NCBI RefSeq assembly: GCF_965638725.1
Contig: NC_134951.1
Span: 78,061,068-78,125,067, forward strand
From: Aptenodytes patagonicus
Lineage: Eukaryota; Chordata; Aves; Sphenisciformes; Spheniscidae
Direction of reading: 5' to 3'
Length of the DNA: 64,000 nucleotides
Both the position numbers and the translations under genes were made by a program. The notes under the pieces were generated by a model. It saw only the letters and a program-made list of their open reading frames with translations, was not told the DNA's origin and did no database searches. How positions within the stretch are numbered: the stretch's first letter is position 1; every line of letters begins with the position of its first letter. Of the stretch, positions 36,901 to 47,601 are shown piece after piece.

Positions 36901-39900
36901 GGAGAGGACAGGGAGGTGGTTGCAGTTGGAGAAGACCTTTTGAAAATGCCACTTGGACTCCAGGCTGCTTGCAATTCCTAAGAGAAAGGGAGGGAAATGC
37001 AGGTCCCTGAGACTCAGAGGTGCCTCCTGCAGCCGCAGCGTGCTCAAATCATCACTAGCTCTTCCTCTGCCAGGCTGAGCTCCATCTCCACCTGGATCCT
37101 GACAGCCCATAATCCAGACTCCCAGGCCAGGTGTCTCAAATAAAAGTACCTTGTTCCTGAAGCAGAGAAAGAGCTTCATCAGTGCAAAGCTGAAGGATAA
37201 AATGTCCTGAATGACACAAATACCACAGAAGAGCTTTGCCAGGGTGGTCCTATGCTGTGTTTCCAAACTGGTGCTTCAAGTACGCAGAGCCATCATGCGT
37301 TGGAAAAATCTTTCTCCTGAGGCAGCAGCAGCAGAGCTGTGCCCCTCACAGAGTGGTGGTCTCATGTTCAGCGAAGCATCCTCCTTGTTCCCGGGTCACG
37401 AGCAGAGCCGGAGCGTGTTGGTAGCATCTTCCAGCCCCATCCAGCAGCCCCAGCTGTGCCTGGGGGGCACACTGCCCCCTGTGAGATCAGCCAGGCAACG
37501 CTGTGCCACTTTGGGGCCATCTGTCTGAGCCTGTGGGTCCGTTGGAGATGGTAGCTGCACGTTCAGGGAAACCTTCTTCAGGCAACGAGTCGTAAGAGCC
37601 AAATATCAGCAGTGCCTGCTGCCGAGCACTGTAGCAGAAATACCCAGCTCTTGTAGGGTGGCAGCCAGGGCTTGGGGCGGGGATCTGGCCTTCCTCATGG
37701 CCCTGGTGACAGGAAGACCATTCATGAAGAAATCAGGCACAACCCTTCAATGTTTTGGGGGTCAGCTTGTGCAACAGCAGTATTGTTTCCAGTCTCTAGG
37801 CTGACATGAAGATTTAGGCAATCAGGCTGCTTGGCAGGAGGGCTCTTTCTGAAGAGGAAGGGGAAGCGCAAACATCTCAGTGCTGCAGGAGTCTTGCTTG
37901 AAGCGTGTGAGGAACCAGAGGGGTTCCGGCTGATTCCTGAATGCAAAATGAGTGGGAGGGAGGAGGCCTTGGCCAGGATCCCCCTTTAAAGCTAGCGTTA
38001 AATAGCCTGCGCTGTGCATGGGTCAGAGTGTTTAATAGGTCTGAGTGATACTTTGTCTTTATGCTCATCGTGCAGCATTTTGTAAAGCTCTTTGGAAAAC
38101 CTTGACTTGAAAATATATATAACATCAATTTTTTTTGGGGGGAAGGGGAATCATATTTTTGGGAAGATCTCTTGACCTCAAAAAAGTTCATTTGTTCTTC
38201 TTGTCTATCTAATTAATGAAAAGTCATGTCTGGTCAACACTTTTTCAATTATCTGTTTAAGATCTGCAACCACAAATAACTCCAAGTATTTTAAGTCTTT
38301 GTGAATCACCCTACAGGTTGAAAATCTTTTATCTTTCTTCCAACTGTCAGTAGATACACCCACAGTTAATTCCAGGTATTAAATACCACGGGTTCAAAGT
38401 CTCCTAACTCTGCAGATCACCATGCAGAGATCACCATCTGCACTTTACCATGTTTTCGGGGTACTGTTACTGAGGAACATGACCTCAGCAATGTGACTGG
38501 CAGCAAATTCATGGGGTCGGGCTGCATAGCAACTGGAAGAATTAGTCTTGACTAGTGAGATGCCTCTCTGCCTTGTAGCTGACAAAATCAAACACTAGTT
38601 TGAGATTCGTTGCACTGGGTCCCTGCCAGAAAATGCAATGCAATGCAGTTTATTTGAATTCCAAATGTTCTGAGTAGGGCTGAAGCTGGAGTAAACAATA
38701 TCCCTAAAAAACCACTGTGAGAGCAAAGCAGTTGCAGTCATTAAGGAAAAAGTAACCCCAAGCCATTGATCCATCTTAGGTTTTTTCTTGCCAAGTAGAG
38801 ACATAACAATAGCCTGCTTTTTTAGCAGAAGGACCTCAGGGAAGGAATATGCTCTACTGCTGTAAGAAATAGAGTTGCCTTCTCACTCCCGAGTTTCCAG
38901 GAACGTGAGTTTCTTGGAGGTGCCTATTGGGAGTGGGCTGTTGCTTGCTCCCTGGTGGGGGAGAGGGAGAGCATGAGGGAAAATGAGCTTGCACAAATCT
39001 CTAAACCAGCGGAGTTTATATGGGTTCAGCAGACATTTATTAGAGTTGGGAGTTGAATCCTTGGAGGCTCTCATCTTCACGAAGCACGCCTGATCCTCTC
39101 ACAATCCCTGCAAGTGCTGAGCCTGGCGAGAGCCCTTTCCTCGCAGGACCAGAGCTCCCTGTCCCTGTCCCCGTTCCTGTCCCCAGGCTGGCAGCACAGG
39201 AGCTTCCCTGCAATCACCCGTCTGAGCTGCTGGCCGTGGTGTCACCAGGCAAAGAGGAGCAGCGAGTAAGGGCAGTCCCTCCTGTGTCCTCAATGCTCCC
39301 GATTTGTGGCAGAGTGCAGAGTGCTGTAGCTCCTGCTGTAGGACTTAAGGGGAGGAGGGTGAAAACAGGCATCTGTAAGTCCTAACCTCTCCATCATGTA
39401 GCCAGGCTGTGCTGCAGGGCCTGTCCACGCAGCTCAGATGCCCTCTACCCCTTGGAGCTATGATGGAAATCAGCTTATTTTGCCAAAGTGGCACAAGTCA
39501 GGGGTTCATTCAGATCCCCAACCTCTGTCTCCGCTTGAGGCTTTTCTCCAGTGCAGTGTCTCAACGTTACCACCATCTGCAATGTGGAGAAACAAGAGCC
39601 ATGCAGGAACTGCAGCTTTGAAACTCCATGTGCCTTTCCAGTTCAGTGATTTTCTGTTGTGGGGGGCTCGGTGCAGAGGGATGAGGCATTTTTTCCTGTT
39701 CTAGCAGCAGCCACGATCGTGTTTAATTTGGAAGAACCCATGGTAAGAGTGGCCAAGCTGACACACCTTTTGTTAGACTGCTGCTTGCCAAGATGAAGCT
39801 TTCAGGACTCAATACTTCTTCATGCTGACAGTGAGCTTTAGCAGTTGAAATGGTCTTGAGCCTGGTCAGCCAAGGTTGCTTCTCTTATGGTGCCCATCAT

Positions 39901-41937
39901 CGAAGTTCATGTCAGTTAGTCTTTCTCCTGCTAGTCCCCAGGCTGTGAACATTGATGTCCAGGCATCACACCGGCAGAGGTCCTGTACCGCTGGGGACTA
40001 TGAGCTTCAGGCAGTCAACAGCACCCAAGTTTGACAAGCTTCAGCGCTTGCTTCATTTACCCACCTTGCTTTTCATTGAGTTGTCAGTCCCAGAGCTGGG
40101 CTCAGGTTTTGTGGCACCACGCCAGAGCACAGGGAACTTGTTCTTGTGGCTTTAAATGCAAATTTTGCAAAGACTTTCATAAGCAGAACTTGTATTCTAC
40201 TTATTGCTGACTAGTTGCAGTGCTGAAAGGTGTCTGGTGAAGCAGCAAAGGCTACAACTCTACGTGGCTGAATTACATCAACTCAGTCTCACCAAGAGAT
40301 GAGGAATGGGGAATCATGCCATCGTATTCTTACACTCACTGTTCTGACAAAATTACATTGTAGAGTAACACAGTGCTATCTCCATACCCATAAACACTCA
40401 AAGGAAAACATTCGTTTGCTCTAGAAGCTGAAGCTGTTTAATGGAGAGGAGCAGCCATCTCTTACTGCCACCCACTCTCATCATGTCAGATAATTAGTCT
40501 CTATATAGGCAGAGCACTGGAAAGAGAAGATGCAGAATCAGGATTTGGAGGTGGATGCTACCATTGTAGCAATAACTGAGACACTGCCTGAGGCAGACTG
40601 ATAAAAAAGTGAGAAAAATGACCAAATGAAAGAATCTTAGAATAAAGAGACTAATATAACTAACTTCTGGAGGAGGCAGGCTGGGGGGCCGTTCCTTCCC
40701 AAGGCTGCAACCCCACAAATCCCCAGCTCCCAGCATGCTCTCACTGTAAAACCATTGGCCTGAATGAAGCCACAGTGCTTTGCAACTGCTCTGCTCATGC
40801 TGCTCTGCTTCGTGGGGTTGGCTCAGCCTTCACCAAAGCCCTCCTGGCTGGGTGGCCTGACCAGCTGTCTCAACAGCCGTTTTCACGAGGTTTGCTCTCT
40901 GGACCAAGGTGTGTTTGCATGGCACATGCAGGCAGAACAGTGTCCGCTCGGGGCAGGAGGTGACAGCTCATGTTGTGGCATTTGGTGCCACAGGGCTGGA
41001 AACCAAACTGCTTTGCCTTGGCTTTGTGGGAAGGAGGAACTGCTGAAGTGGAGCACAACAGAAGTAGTGCCGGGCATTTTGCCCCTAAAAGTCAAAACAT
41101 AGGCATTTCTGTGAGGAGGATGGCATGGAAAAGATACAGTTTCAGACATAAATGTCTCAAGAAGCAAGGAACGCCGGCTCTACAGCTGCCTGAAAAACCT
41201 TAGTTGCTCCTTGTTTGTGTGCAGGCATTCGTTAATGACATAATCTCCTCTTCTTTCATTTTTGTTTAAATGAGTCTACCAGATGGGCACACAAGAATTC
41301 AGACTGCATTGACAGTCATCTGGTAATTTCATTTAACTCTAACTTAAACAATGTTTCAATTTCTTCTGACAGTTTTTTTTGAACCTGTACCTAGAAGCTG
41401 AATTGGGTAAATGCCCCAAATAGCTTCATGAACATGAGCCTGAATCATTTTATTATTAAAACAATGGAAATCTTTCTTTTGGTTTCAGTGGGGGGTTATC
41501 AAAGCATATAAACAGAAGTAATTAACAAATACAGTAAAGAAAGTGTTTGCAGGCAAGCGATTGCCAGAAGAAGAGGCAAGATTCAGCAAATAAATTATTG
41601 ACTACTAGTGATTTGCCCATAACAAGTATATATTCTACCTTGTCTTCTTTTAAAAAAATGAGCATTTATTTTATGTGATGCAGCTATCTATGCTTCTACC
41701 AACCCGTGCATATGCTCACGCTGAAACAGGACAACCTGCAAGGGAGACGGGTGGTTACCAGGTGCTTGTAGGAGTTTTACATGGCTGGAAGGCATTTCCT
41801 GGCTCTCTTTCAGCCTCTTTTCTCTCTGTTAGTGGCCTTCAGCAGAATTGTACACTTCAACTCAAAAGCATAACATGATTAACATGCGTAAAACTGTTTC
41901 TGTTCATCTTGAAGTAAAATAGATGCTTAGGCTTCTG

Positions 41938-42024
41938 CGTATAAATAATAATATAATAATATATTATATTATATATAATAATATATATTATATTATATAT
42001 ATAATATAAATAATATATAATAAT
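41938..42024. repeat. AT-rich palindromic low-complexity tract
   Basis: About 85 bp made almost wholly of A and T in TATAATAATATAT-type arrangements, many of them self-complementary. It is a candidate cruciform or hairpin site and a likely length polymorphism. Confidence 0.85.
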
Positions 42025-45000
42025 CCTTGCACTTTGTGCAGGTTTAATATTAAACAGATGCAAAATGTTTACAGGACAAGGGTCTCAAATCATTTAAACG
42101 AAGTTGTGCTGAGCGATGATCACCATTAGAATAAGTGGTCAGAAACTCCCTTAGCAGTGTTTAATGCAGCATTCCTACTTTCTCGTGCATAAATAAAGCA
42201 AATGTCACTGGAATTTAGTGAAAGGCTGCTATGTTTTCGCTTGGATCCAAAGCTGTGATTGCAGCTTGTGTGGAAGCTAGCTCCCTTAGACACTCGTCAC
42301 AGCAGATGTGGCTGTAGCTGCTGGGTGCTGAACCGTGCCTGTGTCGCAGCCCATGCTGCCACATCCATACCCGTACTGATGCTGGGGCTGAGTCCTGCTT
42401 GCTCGTGTCCAAGTGAGCTGCAGCCGGCACTCTGGATTGCAGAGGAGAGAAACTCTCTGTACAGAAGCCTTGAGGTTGCCTATAAATATCTCGGCAATGT
42501 GGCTTACTAAAATTCTTCTTTTACATGCCTCTGTCTGTCTCTCTCTTCTATTTATAAACCTGCCTCTGCAAACTGGTGGGATTACCATTTCTACCCCAGA
42601 GGCTGCAGCTATCTTCCCTGTGCATTAATGATAAACATTCTAGAAGTCAAGAGTGAATAAGTTTGCCAAATGCAAAAAGCTGTTTCATTAGGTGGTATAA
42701 TTAGCAGAGCTCAAAAGAGGATGAAAGGAGATGAGGCAAGAAGCTCTGCTAGATTGTGCCGGCTGAGGACATGGTCCAATGAGTTTTTTAGAAATCCAGA
42801 AAGCAAGCTGCTGGTGTGCTGCATCTTCTCTGCTTGGGGATTCTCCAGCGTACAGTGATTACTTGTCTGGCCTCATGTGGCTTGAAAGAGAAGCATTTGC
42901 ATAAACAAGAGAGGAAGTGTCAGCAATCCCAAATATCCCTTGTCTTGGTTTGGGCTAATTTAATCTTAGATGTTACACTAATGTCAGCTGGGCTAATTAC
43001 AGAAAATGCCTTTCCTGCAAAAAAACCCAAATTCCACATTACCATAGGAACAAGTCCATACTCATTGAAACATGGCAACTTGGTTGATTCCTGAGTTATT
43101 CACATTCTCAATGGAATTCTGCCTTTTAAATGAAAAACCTCTAAGGCTGCACAGCACGTGCAGGTGAGCCGGGTGGGTAGTTTCATCCAGGTGGATGGCT
43201 GCACTCCTGCACATTCAATCCTCTGTCTCCCCTGGATGCACTTGCACCGGGTGAGCTGTGAAGAAACAACTGAGGGAAACATAAAACCTTTCAGATTTGT
43301 GAACTCTGCAAAAACTTACCCTTTCCAATACATCTATATATACCATTTTCCCTCCAGCTGGAAATTGCGATGTTTGGCCCTTTTCAGAGCTATTATTTAA
43401 AAAGCAGCGAGTGGGCTTGAGCCTGCTGAGCGATGTCAGCTCCCATGGAGGGTCCCCTGCATTGCTTCTGCCACCCATGACCAGCGTGGGGGAGATGGGG
43501 GGGCATGTGGGTGCTGGAGGGGCATGCTGAGGCTGGGCCTCCTGCCTTGCCAGGTACCATTGGCTCCTGAGAGCAAGCTCAGATGTCCCTGTCAGGGAGT
43601 ACTGGCACAGCTATGTTGTCCAGTATCTACATCCACTGCAATTCCCAAATGGCACCGTGTTCAACAATACCTTCCTCACACAGAAATGCTCTTGCTACGG
43701 ATTTTAGGCAGGATTTGGATTTCTGTGATGCTGAGATCCCAGACTCTAGTAGATCTTTACCCAGTTCTATTTGCTAAAACTTCTGACCGAAATATTCAGA
43801 TCTCTCGGTTTGGGTGGGGGTTTTTCCCCCTTGCTAGTGGAGTTTACCTTCTCTCAGGAATAGCTGCTTCCCCACATGAGAATTGCATATGTAGTTAACT
43901 AGTCAGTGTCCAAGTCAGTCCTTAATTCATATTCCAGAAAAAGCCTTTAAAAGTTGCGCTGAGGGCACAGGTGGCATTTGATGTAGAAGGTTAGCTAAGC
44001 TCAGTACCCCACTGCACCCCTGCCGCTATTGCACTGCAGGGCCCATCCTTGAGGAGGCCCCTCAGGAATCAAAGAATCGAAGCTGAAGGGGGATGACGAA
44101 GCAGTGATGCTCAAGCAACAGGGGCAGCATTCAGAGCAATGACGGGAACAGTGAAAAGCGAGAAGGGGAGAAAGTTACCAATATTGCTCATTTCAATGCG
44201 GAGTCAACAGGCTACAACAGGCAGCAATATATTGAACATGTGGTATTACAGATGTGCCTTACCTTGAGCTGTCTGAAACCCTGTCATCTAGAGGCTCCTT
44301 CTTTTTAATATGCTGCTTTGTTTTTAAAAGCCTCTCCCAGGCTGTAGCAGTCAGGTTCTGGGAGGAAATATTCCAGGAGTGGTGAAAGATAGTCTTCTGG
44401 TGACCCCCACAGCCAAGGGCTGGGACTGGCTCCCTTTGCTTGTCACAGCGTGCCTATGCCGTCGCGTAATTTGGCTCCCCGCTTCAGTTCTGGGCTACAG
44501 TCCCCACCTTGCACACGGCTGCTTAAATCCCAGCCCGCTCCCAGGCTCCCGACTAGGGTGCAGTGATCACCTTGCTCTGAAACAAAACCTAGGTGCAGTT
44601 CTGCAGGGGGCTGCCCCATACCCAGTATGGATGAGCGGGCGCCAGGTTTGGCTCCCCGTGCCCCACAGAGCCCTCCAACACCATCCCCACTGTAACATCA
44701 CCAGGGTATGCAGCCCACAGCATTTTGCTCTAAAAATCCCATTCAGCTCACCAGTTAATACTGTCTTCCCTTCATTTTGGACGCTGCAAACTGAAGAAAA
44801 TGCACACACGTAACACCCGGGGCCCAAAGGAGACCGCGTGCCTGCTGTCAGCAGCAGAGACACCGCCAGTGTGCTCCTGTGGGCAAGGGGGTCTGAGCAG
44901 CTCGGGCGGGAGGGCCGGAGCAGCGAGCGGGACCAGAATCCCTGGAGCAGGTACGTCCAACAGCAGAGGTGTAGCCTGACATTTTGGAGCCGGCTCTGTG

Positions 45001-46102
45001 TCTGTCCCCCACGCACTCAGCCACGGGGCTTTGCGGCAGCATGCCAGGACGGGTGTCTGCGCAAAAGCAGGTGCAGAGCTGGCACCTACCAGATTCCTGT
45101 GCGGAGCCTGCCCATGTTATTCGTCTTTCTTTGAATTGTGCTTTTGCTTTCTTGGTCTGTTTGGTTTTTTTTGCCAGGAAATATGGTGTTTATTTTTCCC
45201 AGTGCCTGCAGAAACTCTTGTATCTTACCTCTCCCTCCATAGCAGGCAAGAACTGTAATGCTCCCCCCGCTTTTTTCGGCTTAGTTTCTGCAGCAGAGGA
45301 CCCATTGTTGATTGTTGTGAAAATACGGGTCTCCTTCAGTGGTGCAGCTGGGGGGGGTGGAGGGAACCAGAGAAGCCTGACTGAGAAGTCCAAGACTGGA
45401 CTGAAGCAAACCCCCCCGACCGCATGTGAGGCAGAAGTACAGAAAGAACAAAAGATGATACGAAGAAGGAAAGACACCATGCAGAAGTCCTGGAATTCAT
45501 ATTCCAGCTGCAAGGTGGTGGTGGGGCTACCCCCGGGCCTCCCCTCTCCTGCAGCAGGAGAACCAATAGTTACAGCTCCACGACTGACGTGCGGCTGCCA
45601 GGCAGCTGCTGAGGGCGCAGCGGCCGTGGGGTAGGGGAAAGGAGGTCAAACCCACCGAAGGCAGGGCTGTGCGGGCAGGACCGCCGTGCCACTGTGCTCC
45701 CTGAGGAGAAGCTTGGGCAGGACGCGGTGTCCACGCCGCCACCTACACCCAGGCCTGAGTCCAGCCTCATGCGCAGCATCGTGTAACTTCTCGATCGCTT
45801 GGGCAGGAGCTCAGGTGCAGGTGGGAGGGATGGGCACCCAATCCGTGCATAGGAGAAAGGCGGTGGGCAAGCCGTGCCTGCCTGTGCCCGCCCAGGGCTG
45901 AATACCCACCCCGGCTGGGAGGGCGCAGTGCCACAGGGTTCGAGACAAAAGGGAGCACGGTGCGTGTGTAACACGCGTGGGCCGGCTGAAACTCCCCTGG
46001 GAGCCGAGGGACGGGCTCAGAGCTCGCGATCTCCCCGGGGAGAAGTTTTCTGGAGGAGCCAGGTGAGCGCACGCAAGGGCAGGGGATGCTGCTGGGACCT
46101 AC

Positions 46103-46200
46103 AGCCGGGGCGGGGCGGGGCGGGGCGGGTGTGCCGGGGCGCGGGCAGGGCCGGGGCGGGCAGCGGGTGCCGGGCGGGCCGGGGCCGGGGCGGCGGGGCG
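46103..46200 (+). other. G-quadruplex-prone GGGGC repeats
   Basis: Four tandem GGGGC units, then further GGGG and GGG runs spaced by a few bases, satisfy the usual quadruplex pattern on the plus strand. They lie about 200-290 bp upstream of the putative first exon at 46391. Confidence 0.65.
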
Positions 46201-46390
46201 CCGCAGGGGGGCGGAGGGCCGGCGCCCGCCTCCGCGGGGCCGCCCCGCTGCAGTCTCCCGGCAGCCCGGGAGGAGGAGACGGCGGGGCGCGCAGGAAGCA
46301 GCGGGGCAGCCCCGCGGAGACGGACGCCGGGCGGGCGGCAGCTCCGCGCCCCGCCGCTCCCGCCGCCCGCGCCCCGCGCCCCGCGGCCCC

Positions 46391-46478
46391 ATGGCGGGGC
46401 CCGCCGCCCCCCGCGCCCCGCCGCGGCCCTGGGCCGCCCTGCTGCTCCTCGCCGCCCTGCTGCCCGCCGCCGCACCAG
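46391..46478 (+). CDS. Putative first coding exon (signal peptide) of an unidentified secreted or membrane protein
   Basis: An ATG in the middle of a strong CpG island opens a 29-codon stretch with all the parts of a signal peptide. It has a short basic, proline-rich start (MAGPAAPRAPPRP), a hydrophobic core (WAALLLLAALLP) and small residues before a likely cleavage site (AAAPG). It runs into CACCAG|GTAGGC, a good splice donor, leaving a phase 1 junction. A signal-peptide exon ending in phase 1 is common in Ig-superfamily proteins, class II cytokine receptors and receptor tyrosine phosphatases, but the peptide alone cannot distinguish these. The base at -3 is C, so the Kozak context is only moderate, helped by the G at +4. 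No downstream exon in the window could be assigned with confidence, so the first intron may be longer than 17 kb. GC-rich DNA easily yields leucine/alanine/proline ORFs, so a chance origin is possible. Confidence 0.55.
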
Positions 46479-47588
46479 GTAGGCAGCCGCCCCGGGCGCC
46501 CGCCCGGAGGTGCCTCCGCTCTGCGCGCGCGTGGGTGAGCGTCTGCTGGCCCACGCGTGTCGCTGCCGGCCCCTGCGCCTGGCGAGCCCGGCTCGCCCCT
46601 GTGGGGTGCGTGGCGGGGAGGTGTGCCGCGGGGCGGCGGGGCTGTTTCGGGGCGCTGCGGTGACGGGCGATCGGGTGCTTCGTGGCGCGGGGCGGCGTCG
46701 CTCCCTGCCGCCGCCCGGCCCGGGGACAGGCGCCGCGGCGTCGTCGCGGGGGGACACGCCGCCTTGCCGAGCCGGGCCGCCTCCCGTGCCCCGGCAGAGG
46801 CCCCTGCCGCTGCCCCGTGTTTGTGCCGGTCCCTCCGCCGGTGCCGGGGCGGGCGGACCGGCCGCTGCAGCGCTGCCCTCCCGCAGGCTGGGGTGGGAGA
46901 CCCGGGCGGCGGGGAGGGGTCTGCAGAGCCGGGGCGAGCCCGGCACCGAGGGTCTGGGGCGCCCCCGGGGCTCTCGGACACCGGGACCCTCCGCAGGTCA
47001 GCCCGCTGCGGCTCGGCTGCGCTTGGGACAGCCGCGGGGCGCGGGGCTGCAGCCCGCAAGGGCGCTCCCGGCCAAACGTGAGCTGAGGGCGACGGAGGGC
47101 TCCTTCCTTTAGCCCGCGTGTGCCTTATTCCCGCTGGCACCGGGTGCCGGTCCCTCCGTCCCGTCTGGAGTCGGCTGAAGAGCCCCGCTCGCTCGGTTGA
47201 CGGGGTTGACACCGGGCAGCCCCCGCGCTGAGCATCTCTCTGGAAAGTCAGGCGAGATCCCTCTCTTCTTTATTCCCGCCGCCGGAGCCCTGTGGATCGG
47301 ACCCTGGATCAGCCTGGGGCGGCTGTCAGGATGCCCCGGACTCTCAGCCTCTGGTTTAAACTGCTCTGGAGGTGGGGTCGTGGTGTGGGGTGGCAGATCT
47401 TCCCCGTCTTTTCCCGCGTGGAAGCGGTGTACGTTAACTGCAGCCCCCGTGGCGCTGTCTGCACCACAGGCAATGCTGAGTCCCAGAACTGCCTCAGCTT
47501 GTGCCCACAAGGTCTTTGCACCAGAGCACGGCTAGAGGCAGGGTATAGAGGGACATACGGAGGCATTTCAGCACCAGATTTTAACTGC

Positions 47589-47601
47589 GGGGGGGGGGGG
47601 G
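47589..47601. repeat. Poly(G) run of 13 bases
   Basis: An uninterrupted G homopolymer within the presumed first intron of the gene starting at 46391. Confidence 0.85.

Larger units (their letters stand above)
29589..45879. other. Gene-poor stretch between the CR1 copy and the second CpG island
   Basis: Holds the TG repeat, pyrimidine tract, purine-skewed stretch and AT palindrome listed separately, plus a small tandem repeat of GAATTAGTTAAAGGGAATTT type at 35585-35635. Moderately GC-rich patches (30780-31230 and 31690-32300) give many overlapping ORFs on both strands without recognisable domains. Part of it may be intron of the minus-strand candidate gene. Confidence 0.4.
45880..47170. promoter_or_regulatory. 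CpG island, probable promoter of the plus-strand gene starting at 46391
   Basis: The stretch is extremely GC-rich and CpG-dense, with four tandem GGGGC units at about 46105-46130 (Sp1/KLF sites) and no TATA box close to the ATG. Islands of this size nearly always mark a promoter in vertebrates. It could also serve a divergent minus-strand transcript, because the minus strand stays open in long frames here, but those frames are what such base composition produces by chance. Borders are approximate. Confidence 0.8.

Noticed and set aside
45767..47212. 481-codon minus-strand frame across the second CpG island
   Set aside because: Extreme proline/arginine/alanine bias and other frames equally open. 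GC-rich DNA has few stop codons, so length carries no weight here.
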